Origin: Pasteurella sp030783905
GTDB lineage: Bacteria > Pseudomonadota > Gammaproteobacteria > Enterobacterales > Pasteurellaceae
DNA length: 64,000 nucleotides
Assembly: GCA_051122655.1 (NCBI GenBank)
Contig: CP182107.1
Coordinates: 1,612,001 to 1,676,000, forward strand
Direction: 5' to 3'
The first letter of the stretch is position 1. Each line of letters starts with the position of its first letter. Made by a program: the position numbers and the translations under genes. Positions 52,653 through 60,999 of this stretch are shown piece by piece. The notes beneath the pieces were generated by a model. The model saw nothing but the letters and a program-made list of their open reading frames with translations. It was not told where the DNA came from and searched no databases.

Positions 52653-52680
52653 TTGTCAGCGATGAAAATTTCCCTATAAT
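52653..52680 (+). promoter_or_regulatory. Strong promoter of the tRNA-tufB operon
   Basis: TTGTCA and TATAAT are separated by 16 bp, followed by a GC-rich ACGCCTC discriminator as in stringently controlled stable-RNA promoters. It lies 23 bp before the first tRNA. Confidence 0.85.
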
Positions 52681-52702
52681 ACGCCTCACTTGCTTACGAG
52701 AT

Positions 52703-52778
<76 letters not shown>

Positions 52779-52807
52779 TTCATTCTCGGCAAGTTTTCAT
52801 TTAACGC

Positions 52808-52892
52808 GGAGGGATTCCCGAGCGGCCAAAGGGAGCAGACTGTAAATCTGCCGGCTCAGCCTTCGAAGGTTCGAATCCTTCTCCCTCCACCA
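52808..52892 (+). tRNA. tRNA-Tyr (anticodon GTA)
   Basis: 85 nt, starting GGAGGGATTCCCGAG with a long variable arm; anticodon loop CTGTAAA; CCA encoded. Confidence 0.95.
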
Positions 52893-52938
52893 TTTTTTAA
52901 ATGAAACTAGTTCTGATGGGTCAGATGAATTTAGGACT

Positions 52939-53013
<75 letters not shown>

Positions 53014-53016
53014 AAC

Positions 53017-53092
53017 GCTGATATAGCTCAGTTGGTAGAGCGCACCCTTGGTAAGGGTGAGGTCGGCGGTTCAAATCCGCCTATCAGCACCA
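53017..53092 (+). tRNA. tRNA-Thr (anticodon GGT)
   Basis: 76 nt, starting GCTGATATAGCTCAG; anticodon loop TTGGTAA; CCA encoded. The order Thr-Tyr-Gly-Thr-tufB is the same as in E. coli. Confidence 0.95.
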
Positions 53093-53200
53093 GTCCTAGT
53101 ATTTCCTTTCTGTCCTGTCCTTAATTAACAGCAAATTTAAATTTTGGTTAATGTGGTATATTGAACCATCCATAACCGTGTTTGTTTAGAGGGACTCTCA

Positions 53201-54385
53201 ATGTCTAAAGAAAAATTTGAACGTACAAAACCGCACGTAAACGTGGGTACAATCGGCCACGTTGACCATGGTAAAACAACTTTAACCGCAGCAATCACAA
53301 CCGTATTAGCAAAACACTACGGTGGTGCAGCGCGTGCATTCGACCAAATTGACAACGCGCCAGAAGAAAAAGCGCGTGGTATCACCATCAACACGTCACA
53401 CGTAGAATACGATACACCAACTCGTCACTACGCACACGTTGACTGTCCAGGACACGCGGACTATGTGAAAAACATGATTACCGGTGCGGCACAAATGGAC
53501 GGTGCTATCTTAGTAGTAGCAGCAACTGACGGTCCTATGCCACAAACTCGTGAGCACATTCTTTTAGGTCGCCAAGTAGGTGTGCCATACATCATCGTAT
53601 TCTTAAACAAATGCGACATGGTGGATGATGAAGAATTATTAGAATTAGTTGAAATGGAAGTGCGTGAACTTCTTTCTCAATATGATTTCCCAGGTGATGA
53701 CACACCAATCGTACGTGGTTCAGCGTTACAAGCGTTAAACGGTGTGGCAGAGTGGGAAGAGAAAATTCTTGAGTTAGCAAACCACTTAGATACTTACATT
53801 CCAGAGCCACAACGTGCAATCGACCAACCGTTCCTTCTTCCAATTGAAGACGTGTTCTCAATTTCTGGTCGTGGTACTGTAGTAACAGGTCGTGTTGAGC
53901 GTGGTATCATCCGTACAGGTGAAGAAGTGGAAATCGTGGGTATCAAACCGACAACGAAAACCACTGTAACAGGTGTTGAGATGTTCCGTAAATTATTAGA
54001 CGAAGGTCGTGCGGGTGAAAACGTTGGTGCGTTATTACGTGGTACAAAACGTGAAGAAATCGAACGTGGTCAAGTATTAGCGAAACCAGGTTCAATCACA
54101 CCACACACAGACTTTGAATCAGAAGTTTACGTGTTATCAAAAGAAGAAGGTGGTCGTCATACTCCATTCTTCAAAGGTTACCGTCCACAGTTCTACTTCC
54201 GTACAACTGACGTAACAGGTACAATCGAATTACCAGAAGGCGTAGAGATGGTTATGCCTGGTGATAACATCAAGATGACTGTCAGCTTGATTCACCCAAT
54301 CGCGATGGACCAAGGTTTACGCTTTGCGATTCGTGAAGGTGGTCGTACAGTAGGTGCGGGTGTGGTAGCGAAAATTATCAAATAA
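53201..54385 (+). CDS. tufB: Elongation factor Tu
   Basis: EF-Tu carries aminoacyl-tRNA to the ribosome. The 394-aa protein has GTPase motifs GHVDHGKTTLTAAI (G1), DCPGHADYVKNM (G3) and FLNKCDMVDD (G4), then two beta-barrel domains and the terminal GAGVVAKIIK. It follows four tRNA genes as in the E. coli thrU-tyrU-glyT-thrT-tufB operon. Codon use is highly biased, as expected for a highly expressed gene. A second copy (tufA) is usual in this group but is not in the window. Confidence 0.97.
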   Translation: MSKEKFERTKPHVNVGTIGHVDHGKTTLTAAITTVLAKHYGGAARAFDQIDNAPEEKARGITINTSHVEYDTPTRHYAHVDCPGHADYVKNMITGAAQMDGAILVVAATDGPMPQTREHILLGRQVGVPYIIVFLNKCDMVDDEELLELVEMEVRELLSQYDFPGDDTPIVRGSALQALNGVAEWEEKILELANHLDTYIPEPQRAIDQPFLLPIEDVFSISGRGTVVTGRVERGIIRTGEEVEIVGIKPTTKTTVTGVEMFRKLLDEGRAGENVGALLRGTKREEIERGQVLAKPGSITPHTDFESEVYVLSKEEGGRHTPFFKGYRPQFYFRTTDVTGTIELPEGVEMVMPGDNIKMTVSLIHPIAMDQGLRFAIREGGRTVGAGVVAKIIK

Positions 54386-54404
54386 TTGAGCTTCACGTGC
54401 TTAA

Positions 54405-54431
54405 GAAGGCGTATCGAAAGATGCGCCTTTT
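54405..54431 (+). terminator. Terminator after tufB
   Basis: AAGGCGTATC and GATGCGCCTT pair (one G-U) around a GAAA tetraloop, followed by a long T-rich tail. Confidence 0.9.
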
Positions 54432-54546
54432 TGTTTTTTTTTATCACATCAATAAATTTCAGATAATGATAAAGAATACATGAAATAAACCTCATACTGT
54501 AACGACAGATAGGTACTAAACAATAAAGTACATAGCGTAAACAATA

Positions 54547-54684
54547 ATGGGATATATCAAAAAGCCGCTCAAAGCATGGAAAAATATGGGCAAGACGAAA
54601 GACACCAAAGACACGCCTCCCCCTTCTGCAAAAATAAAACGTGCAGTGAACAGGTTAACGTACTCACTACACGCTTATGCTTGA
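54547..54684 (+). CDS. Doubtful 45-codon ORF after tufB
   Basis: It begins MGYIKKPLKAWKNMGK and is rich in Lys and Pro, ending NRLTYSLHAYA. There is no ribosome-binding site and no known similarity; it runs into the 3' flank of pepD. It may be chance. It is listed because the 260-bp gap otherwise holds only the tufB terminator. Confidence 0.15.
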   Translation: MGYIKKPLKAWKNMGKTKDTKDTPPPSAKIKRAVNRLTYSLHAYA

Positions 54685-54691
54685 TTGCTGC

Positions 54692-56152
54692 CTATTTTGC
54701 AGGAATCGCTGCTAACAATTTGGTGAGTAATTCCCAATAGGTTTGCACTGCGGGAATATGCACTTTTTCATCTGGTGAGTGCGCATTACGGATCGTCGGT
54801 CCAATTGACACCATATCCATATCTGGATAAATCTTTTTCAGTAAACCACATTCTAAGCCTGCATGGATCACTTTCACTGTAGGGGCATAACCTAACACAT
54901 TGGCATAAATCTTTGCCGTTAAATCCACAATTGGGGCATCATTATGAGGTTCCCATCCTGGATAATAGCCACTAAACTGTACCTCCGCCCCAGCCAAGGT
55001 AACGAGCGATTTCAATAAACTACCAATATAACGATTACCACTATGAATCAGTGAACGAATCAAAATCGTCCCTTTAATTTGCTCTTCTTCGGTACGCAAT
55101 ACACCAATACTTAGCGAACTTTCCACCACATTCTCTAACACATCACTATTCCGGATCACGCCATTTGGTAGTACATTGAGTAAATGAATGACTTTTTGCG
55201 TCGTATTTTGTGAAAACACGGTATCCGCATTCTCGACAGGCTTCAGCGTCAAGGACAGATTAGGTTCAACTTTCACTAGCTCATGTTTCAATACCCCCTC
55301 AAATTCACTGACTGCTTGTTGTAGGGTTGCTAAATCCTCATTAAAGGCAAGTGTTGCAAAGGCTTCGCGAGGAATGGCATTACGTACTGAACCACCACGA
55401 ATATCACTTAATGCAAATTGAAATTCTGGCTGTTCTTGTGTGAGTTTAGCAAGAAAACGCGCTAATACTTTAATCGCATTCGCGCGGCCAGTATGAATAT
55501 CGCCCCCAGAATGACCACCAGAGAGTCCTTTCAACCCTACTTGATAGCTGTGCTGAAAAGTATTCAGTTTACGTTCAATTTGCAATGTAATATTGGCATT
55601 TTCACCACCAGCACACCCGATGTAGATTTCACCGTTTTCTTCTGTATCCGTGTTAATCATGATTTCGCTTTGTAGCCAGTTTGGGCGTAAACCGATGGCC
55701 CCTTCCATACCCGCTTCTTCAGTCATGGTTAATAGCACTTCAAGAGGAGGATGCTCTAAATCTTCCGCATCTAATACCGCTAATGCCGAGGCCATACCGA
55801 TCCCATTATCTGCACCTAAAGTCGTACCTTTAGCTTTCACCCATTCACCATCAATATAAGGTTGAATCGGATCTTGAGTAAAATTATGCACCGTTCCCTC
55901 ATTTGCTTGCGGTACCATATCCAAATGGGCTTGTAACGCGACGGGTACATGATTTTCCATACCTTCACTGGCAGGTTTACGAATCAAAATATTGCCGACT
56001 TCATCACGTTCTGCATAAAATCCTTTGCCTTTCGCCCAATGCATAATAAATTGTGCAATTTGCTCTTCGTGATAAGACGGATGTGGAATAGCACAAATTT
56101 GGCTAAACCACTTCCATAACAATGTTGGTTGTAGTGTTTTGATTCCTGACAT
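54692..56152 (-). CDS. pepD: Cytosol non-specific dipeptidase PepD (aminoacyl-histidine dipeptidase)
   Basis: PepD is a zinc-dependent M20-family dipeptidase of 486 aa (E. coli 485). Metal-ligand motifs are ALQAHLDMVPQ (His/Asp about residue 80), TLGADNGIGMASAL with the bridging Asp, LTMTEEAGMEGAIGL with the catalytic Glu pair, and a late IHAGLECGLL. The ATG at 56152 has GAGGAG upstream and gives MSGIKTLQP; the extension to 56194 is not needed. It is a single gene, divergent from gpt. Confidence 0.94.
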   Translation of the reverse strand: MSGIKTLQPTLLWKWFSQICAIPHPSYHEEQIAQFIMHWAKGKGFYAERDEVGNILIRKPASEGMENHVPVALQAHLDMVPQANEGTVHNFTQDPIQPYIDGEWVKAKGTTLGADNGIGMASALAVLDAEDLEHPPLEVLLTMTEEAGMEGAIGLRPNWLQSEIMINTDTEENGEIYIGCAGGENANITLQIERKLNTFQHSYQVGLKGLSGGHSGGDIHTGRANAIKVLARFLAKLTQEQPEFQFALSDIRGGSVRNAIPREAFATLAFNEDLATLQQAVSEFEGVLKHELVKVEPNLSLTLKPVENADTVFSQNTTQKVIHLLNVLPNGVIRNSDVLENVVESSLSIGVLRTEEEQIKGTILIRSLIHSGNRYIGSLLKSLVTLAGAEVQFSGYYPGWEPHNDAPIVDLTAKIYANVLGYAPTVKVIHAGLECGLLKKIYPDMDMVSIGPTIRNAHSPDEKVHIPAVQTYWELLTKLLAAIPAK

Positions 56153-56310
56153 TATGGTCTCCTCTTCAGAAATGTCTTCTCTAATTTCGTTCATAAAAAC
56201 ACGAAAAAAATCCGCAAAATGATAGCATAAAAGGCTATTTCGCGTTATCCTAACGCAATTTTTTAATTTATGGGTAAAATTTTACTCTCTCTTTTTAAAA
56301 AGGTGTATTT

Positions 56311-56772
56311 ATGAGCGAAAAATATGTGGTGACGTGGGATATGTTCCAAATGCACGCACGTAAATTATCAGAGCGTTTACTACCAGCAACTCAATGGAAA
56401 GGCATTATTGCCGTGAGTCGTGGTGGATTATTTCCAGCAGCGGTACTCGCCCGTGAACTCGGTATTCGTCATATAGAAACCGTTTGTATTGCCAGTTATC
56501 ACGATCATGTTGAACAAGGTGAATTAAAAGTATTACATCGTGCCGAAGGTGATGGCGAGGGTTTCATCGTGGTGGATGATTTAGTGGATACAGGCAATAC
56601 TGCACGCGCTATTCGTGAAATGTACCCAAAAGCCAAATTTGTGACGGTATTTGCCAAACCAGCTGGTGCCGCCTTAGTGGATGATTATGTCGTTGATATT
56701 CCACAAAATACCTGGATCGAACAACCTTGGGATTTAGGTTTAACTTTCGTGCCACCATTGGCAAGAAAATAA
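56311..56772 (+). CDS. gpt: Xanthine-guanine phosphoribosyltransferase Gpt
   Basis: Gpt salvages xanthine and guanine with PRPP. The 153-aa type I PRTase has the PRPP loop FIVVDDLVDTGNTARAIREM (about residues 85-104), the ISRGG-like VSRGGLFPAAVLAREL block, and WIEQPWDLGLTF near the end. The length is that of E. coli Gpt (152 aa). A perfect terminator follows. Confidence 0.95.
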   Translation: MSEKYVVTWDMFQMHARKLSERLLPATQWKGIIAVSRGGLFPAAVLARELGIRHIETVCIASYHDHVEQGELKVLHRAEGDGEGFIVVDDLVDTGNTARAIREMYPKAKFVTVFAKPAGAALVDDYVVDIPQNTWIEQPWDLGLTFVPPLARK

Positions 56773-56801
56773 TCTGTGCCTTATCTTGATCTTCAAACAT
56801 C

Positions 56802-56832
56802 AAAAAATGCGAGTCATTCACTCGCATTTTTT
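56802..56832. terminator. Bidirectional terminator between gpt and uxuA
   Basis: AAAAATGCGAGT and ACTCGCATTTTT form a perfect 12-bp stem with a CATTC loop and A/T tracts on both sides. Confidence 0.92.
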
Positions 56833-56845
56833 ATCTAATCGTTTA

Positions 56846-58030
56846 TCACATTTCAAAATAAACTTTTTTCAGAGCTAACTCTAATCCTCGAAATTCCGCT
56901 AAACCTTTTAGCCGACCAATTGCTGAATAACCAGGATTTGTTTTTTTATTCAAATCATCAAGCATTTGATGACCATGATCAGGACGCATTGGAATTAAAC
57001 GACCTTTTCCATTAGCTTTTCGTCTGTATTCTTCTGTTAAGAGTGCTTTGACAACCTTAAACATATCCACATCGCCCTCTAAATGGGCCGCTTCATGAAA
57101 ACTTAAAGGATTTTGTTCACGACAAGTTGAGCGCAAATGTGCGAAGTAAATACGCTCAGAGAATTGCTCTGTCATTTTAACCAAATCATTATCTGAACGA
57201 ACACCATAAGATCCCGTACACATTGTAAAACCATTCGCTTCTAAAGGTTGGATGTTGACAATCCATTGCATATCTTCGATAGTCGAAACAATACGCGGTA
57301 AACCCAAAATTGGGCGAGGAGGATCATCAGGATGAATTGCCATTTTAATCCCCACTTCTGCGGCTATAGGAATAATTTCATTTAAGAAATAAGCCAAATG
57401 AGTCCGAAACTTTTCTGGTGTGATATTTTGATAGCGATCTAGCTGCCCTTGGAATTCACTTAAAGTATAACCTTCTTCCGCGCCAGGTAAACCCGCAATA
57501 ATATTATTCGTCAATTGCTGAATATCTTGCTTACTCATTTTTTCAAAATAAGCTTTTGCTTGCGAACACTCTTCAACAGAGTAGTTTTGTTCTGCGTTTG
57601 GACGTTTTAGAATATATAATTCAAAAGCAGCAAAAGCTATATGATCGAATCGTAATGCTTTTGATCCATCTGGCATTTGGTATGCCAAATCTGTACGAGT
57701 CCAATCTAAGACAGGCATAAAATTATAACACACCGTATCAATACCACATTGAGCAAGATGACGTAGCGTTTGTTTATAGTTATTGATCCATTGTTTATAT
57801 TGCCCCGTTTGTGTTTTAATTTCTTCATGAACAGGTACACTCTCTACTACAGACCAGACTAGACCTGCTTGTTCAATATCTGCTTTACGCTTTTCAATCT
57901 CTTCCACTGACCAAATTTGACCATTTGGAATATGATGAAGCGCAGTAACAACTCCCGTTGCACCAGCCTGGCGAATATCTGCCAGAGAAACAGGATCTTG
58001 TGGTCCATACCAACGCCATGTTTGTTCCAT
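56846..58030 (-). CDS. uxuA: Mannonate dehydratase UxuA
   Basis: UxuA dehydrates D-mannonate to 2-keto-3-deoxygluconate in glucuronate catabolism. The 394-aa protein equals the E. coli length. It starts MEQTWRWYGPQDPVSL and has the metal-ligand region KMAIHPDDPPRPILGLPRI and FAHLRSTCREQNPLSFHEA, and late MRPDHGHQMLDDL. An ATG 12 bp upstream (58042) overlaps the GGAG that serves as ribosome-binding site, so 58030 is the start. It is on the minus strand downstream of uxuR after a 445-bp gap. Confidence 0.95.
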   Translation of the reverse strand: MEQTWRWYGPQDPVSLADIRQAGATGVVTALHHIPNGQIWSVEEIEKRKADIEQAGLVWSVVESVPVHEEIKTQTGQYKQWINNYKQTLRHLAQCGIDTVCYNFMPVLDWTRTDLAYQMPDGSKALRFDHIAFAAFELYILKRPNAEQNYSVEECSQAKAYFEKMSKQDIQQLTNNIIAGLPGAEEGYTLSEFQGQLDRYQNITPEKFRTHLAYFLNEIIPIAAEVGIKMAIHPDDPPRPILGLPRIVSTIEDMQWIVNIQPLEANGFTMCTGSYGVRSDNDLVKMTEQFSERIYFAHLRSTCREQNPLSFHEAAHLEGDVDMFKVVKALLTEEYRRKANGKGRLIPMRPDHGHQMLDDLNKKTNPGYSAIGRLKGLAEFRGLELALKKVYFEM

Positions 58031-58475
58031 AAAATTCTCCATTCAAAATTATTTGTCCTATAAATAATGCTCACTCATCCATCAACATTGGTATCTTTCT
58101 TTCGCTACCTTGATTAAGGAGAGTTTACTTTTATCAGTTTTTCTAACTATTTTATTGATTATGATTTATAAGATTTATTGATGATATATTCTGGGCACAT
58201 TTCATATTAATACAATAATCATTAAATTATTCTTAACAGAGTTATATATGATGTAATATGAAAATAGCTAATTCCTTTCCAGAAATTTATATATCCATTA
58301 AATGGACATCTCTAATAACTTAATTGGTACTGTGTTACTTAAACACATCATATTTAAAATAATCAATATTTATTTTTGAAAAATAAGTAACGATAAATTC
58401 ATTATTTACTAGGCTGTACTAGATTAATGTAGTAAATATCATTTTTTTGTAAAAACGTTATTTGATGATTTAAGA
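58031..58475. other. 445-bp AT-rich gap between uxuA and uxuR
   Basis: No gene is visible. It contains two half-sites of the UxuR motif (TTGGTATC near 58089 and AATTGGTAC near 58324), so uxuA may have its own regulated promoter. The region is very AT-rich. In related genomes extra genes can lie here; none remains. Confidence 0.45.
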
Positions 58476-59222
58476 TCATATTCCAACAACAACAGGATTG
58501 CGATTAAACAAATAACCATCAAAATCAGGATCATCAAGGTCTGATAATTCAAATAATTTCTGTTTTACATTTTCAAGATGCTGCCACATAGCTTTTTTGG
58601 CAAGCGCAGGATCTTTTCGTTGGATACTATTGAGAATTGCCTCATGATCTTTTAACCATAAGTGACGATAATGATGCACTTGAATATGCGAATGAAGACC
58701 TTTCCACATTGGATTCGAACGATACTTCCATAGGTCTTTTTGCATCTGAATTAAAACTTCATTCTGGGTTATTTCCGCAATCGCAGTATGAAATTCTTCA
58801 TCTTCAGAATAATCATCATTACCACCTTGCTCTAACGTAATATATTCACGCTTTAAAATTTCTTTCAATCGTACAATATCATTGCGGTTCGCTTGAATTG
58901 CTGCAAATTCGGCAATACTGCTTTCTAATAATTGTCGAGCTTGCAACAATTCAAATGGTCCTACATCTAAATAATCAAAACTATCATTACTGCTTGGTAA
59001 ATTAATGACATAGACACCAGATCCCTTTCTAACAGAAATCAGGTTTTCTAGTTCCAACATAATTAATGCTTCTCTGACGACAGTGCGACTGACACTAAAA
59101 CGTTCTGCAATATCACGTTCTGGAGGTAATCGTTCGCCAATTGCATAATTCCCTTTGCGAAGTTCATCTTTCAATAATTCACCAATTTTCTTATAAGATC
59201 GTAATAAATAGTTTTTACTCAT
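58476..59222 (-). CDS. uxuR: GntR-family (FadR subgroup) hexuronate regulator UxuR
   Basis: The 248-aa regulator has an N-terminal winged helix (GERLPPERDIAERFSVSRTVVR, shown here in part) with the GntR signature, and a C-terminal FCD effector domain from about residue 90 (LLQARQLLESSIAEFAA, with later His ligands in EFHTAIAEI and LKDHEAILNSI). It should repress the uxu/TRAP genes until a hexuronate or fructuronate binds. It is in the same direction as the TRAP binding-protein gene. Operator-like sequences are in both flanking regions. Confidence 0.88.
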   Translation of the reverse strand: MSKNYLLRSYKKIGELLKDELRKGNYAIGERLPPERDIAERFSVSRTVVREALIMLELENLISVRKGSGVYVINLPSSNDSFDYLDVGPFELLQARQLLESSIAEFAAIQANRNDIVRLKEILKREYITLEQGGNDDYSEDEEFHTAIAEITQNEVLIQMQKDLWKYRSNPMWKGLHSHIQVHHYRHLWLKDHEAILNSIQRKDPALAKKAMWQHLENVKQKLFELSDLDDPDFDGYLFNRNPVVVGI

Positions 59223-59268
59223 AATGAAAAATCCTTAAGTTCCATAAATAACCATACAAATTCAAATA

Positions 59269-59280
59269 TTGGTATAATAA
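59269..59280. promoter_or_regulatory. Degenerate UxuR-type operator before uxuR
   Basis: TTGGTATAATAA matches TTGGTATACCAA at 10 of 12 positions, 47 bp upstream of the uxuR start. It could mediate autoregulation. Confidence 0.45.
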
Positions 59281-59298
59281 ATTATTAATATAACATAA

Positions 59299-60273
59299 TT
59301 ATTGTAATTTACGGATCTCTTCTACGATTTTATATGTATCAGGATCTGCTTTTTGTAACTCTTCATACATTGGGATAACCGCAGCTTTAAATGTCGATTT
59401 ATCTACTTCCACAAATTTTGAGCCTTGCTTAATCGCAGATTCTCTTTCTTTATTTTCAGAAGCAACCCAAAGCTCTTGCATTTTAGCAGTCGCCTCATCA
59501 GCAGCTTGTTTCAATGCTTGTTGTTCTTTTTTACTCAAAGCATCCCATACTTTAGTTGAAATAACTAACACATCAGGGACCATAGTGTGTTCATCTAGAC
59601 TAAAATATTTAGATACTTCACTATGACGACTTAACGTATAAGATGGAATATTATTTTCAGCAGCATCAACCACCCCTTGCTGAAGCGCAGTATAAAGTTC
59701 ACCATAAGCTAAAGGTGTTGGGTTTCCTCCCAAAAATTGCACCATATTTACTGCTGTCGGACTAGGCTGAACTCGAACTTTTAACCCTTTTAAATCCTCA
59801 GGGGTTTTAATTGGTTTTGATGTATAGAAACTTCTTGCGCCGGCATCTAAGTAAGCTAAACCAATAAAGCCATTTTCTTTCGATGATTGTAAAATACTTT
59901 GTCCAATTGGGCTTTTCATCACTTTATAATAATGCGCTTTACTGTTAAATAAATAAGGCAAATTATATACGCCATATGGCTTACTAAACGCCTCTAGCTC
60001 AGCTGCGTTTGATTTTGCTAATGCTAAAGCACCTTTTTGTACAAGCTCTAAAGACTCACGTTGTGAACCAAGTTGGGCATCTGGGTAGACTCGGATTTTT
60101 AGTGCTCCATCTGTTAATGTTTCAGTACGCTTAGCCATGTATTGCAATGCTTCATGAACTGGGTGGGATCTATTTTGATTATGGCTTAATTTTAACGTAG
60201 TGCTCGCTAACGTATTAAAAGACAATCCTAGAACAACTGTCGTAATCACAGTATTTAATAAGAATTTTTTCAT
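59299..60273 (-). CDS. TRAP transporter substrate-binding protein (DctP family)
   Basis: This 324-aa periplasmic binding protein delivers an organic acid to the TRAP permease encoded divergently. A signal peptide ends near NTLAS (about residue 24). The DctP-family blocks are IRVYPDAQLGSQRESLELVQ, GLKVRVQPSPTAVNMVQFLG with the substrate-carboxylate Arg (about 165), and GVVDAAENNIPSY. The context (uxuA, uxuR, uxaC) makes a hexuronate such as glucuronate or galacturonate the likely ligand. The ATG at 60273 has AAGGGGAT upstream. Confidence 0.9.
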   Translation of the reverse strand: MKKFLLNTVITTVVLGLSFNTLASTTLKLSHNQNRSHPVHEALQYMAKRTETLTDGALKIRVYPDAQLGSQRESLELVQKGALALAKSNAAELEAFSKPYGVYNLPYLFNSKAHYYKVMKSPIGQSILQSSKENGFIGLAYLDAGARSFYTSKPIKTPEDLKGLKVRVQPSPTAVNMVQFLGGNPTPLAYGELYTALQQGVVDAAENNIPSYTLSRHSEVSKYFSLDEHTMVPDVLVISTKVWDALSKKEQQALKQAADEATAKMQELWVASENKERESAIKQGSKFVEVDKSTFKAAVIPMYEELQKADPDTYKIVEEIRKLQ

Positions 60274-60317
60274 CTCTATCCCCTTTATGATTAAATTCAC
60301 ATCAGACCAAAAAATAT

Positions 60318-60329
60318 TTGGTATACCAA
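60318..60329. promoter_or_regulatory. UxuR/ExuR-type operator 1
   Basis: TTGGTATACCAA is a perfect 12-bp palindrome and matches the known ExuR/UxuR consensus AAATTGGTATACCAATTT core. It is 45 bp upstream of the binding-protein gene start. Confidence 0.8.
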
Positions 60330-60374
60330 TATTTGTATTTTTTCACATTTCAGTCAAAACAATTTATCTTAAAA

Positions 60375-60390
60375 TGAGATAAAGATCACA
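60375..60390. promoter_or_regulatory. CRP-like site 1 in the TRAP divergent region
   Basis: TGAGATAAAGATCACA matches TGTGA-N6-TCACA at 9 of 10 positions and is flanked by AAA on both sides. It lies between the two divergent operons. Confidence 0.65.
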
Positions 60391-60400
60391 AAAAATACAA

Positions 60401-60416
60401 AATTGGAATTCCAATT
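60401..60416. promoter_or_regulatory. UxuR-like operator 2
   Basis: AATTGGAATTCCAATT is a perfect 16-bp palindrome; it equals the UxuR consensus except that the central TATA is AATT. Confidence 0.6.
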
Positions 60417-60423
60417 GTAAAAA

Positions 60424-60464
60424 TGTGACATCGATCTCATTTAAAATAAGAAAATAATTATAAA
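60424..60464 (+). promoter_or_regulatory. CRP-like site 2 and promoter of the TRAP permease genes
   Basis: TGTGACATCGATCTCA (60424-60439) matches 9 of 10 core bases, within an AAATGTGA...TCATTT frame. TATAAA at 60459-60464 is 30 bp downstream centre to centre, the class II spacing, and the permease gene starts at 60502. Confidence 0.7.
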
Positions 60465-60501
60465 ATTCACTTTATATTTATATAGACTCTAAGGGGTTTT
60501 T

Positions 60502-60990
60502 ATGGAAAAACTTTTAAAATTGGTGAACCAAACATTAATCTATTTCTTAGTATCACTTTCCTCCGTTCTCGTAGCCTGTGTCATTTGGCAAGTTATCTCT
60601 CGCTATATTCTCAATGCAGCAAGCATTGTAACTGATGAACTAGCTCGTTTTCTCTTTATGTGGGTAGGTCTTATTGGAGCAGCTTATGCAACAGGGCTAA
60701 AAAGACACCTTGCAATTGACTTATTACTCATGAAAAGTAAAGGGAAAAATAAGACTCTTCTTGAGATCTTCATTTCTGGTGTGATGCTCTTTTTTGCAGG
60801 ATTTATTCTCGTTTATGGTGGCGCTAATCTTGCATGGGATACACATATATCTGGACAAATTTCGCCATCACTTGGTATAGACATGGGGATTGTTTATCTT
60901 TGTTTACCTGTTTCGGGAGCAATTATGGTGTTCTATATTCTTATGGACCTTGTTTCAAAATTTGATAAAACTGGTCAACAACCTAATTAA
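60502..60990 (+). CDS. TRAP transporter small permease (DctQ family)
   Basis: The 162-aa membrane protein has four predicted helices and family-like blocks VTDELARFLFMWVGLIGAAY (about 47-66) and GIVYLCLPVSGAIM near the end. DctQ pairs with DctM to form the TRAP translocator, which uses the sodium gradient. It starts after AAGGGG. The large subunit gene follows 9 bp later. Confidence 0.9.
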   Translation: MEKLLKLVNQTLIYFLVSLSSVLVACVIWQVISRYILNAASIVTDELARFLFMWVGLIGAAYATGLKRHLAIDLLLMKSKGKNKTLLEIFISGVMLFFAGFILVYGGANLAWDTHISGQISPSLGIDMGIVYLCLPVSGAIMVFYILMDLVSKFDKTGQQPN

Positions 60991-60999
60991 GGAGCAATT

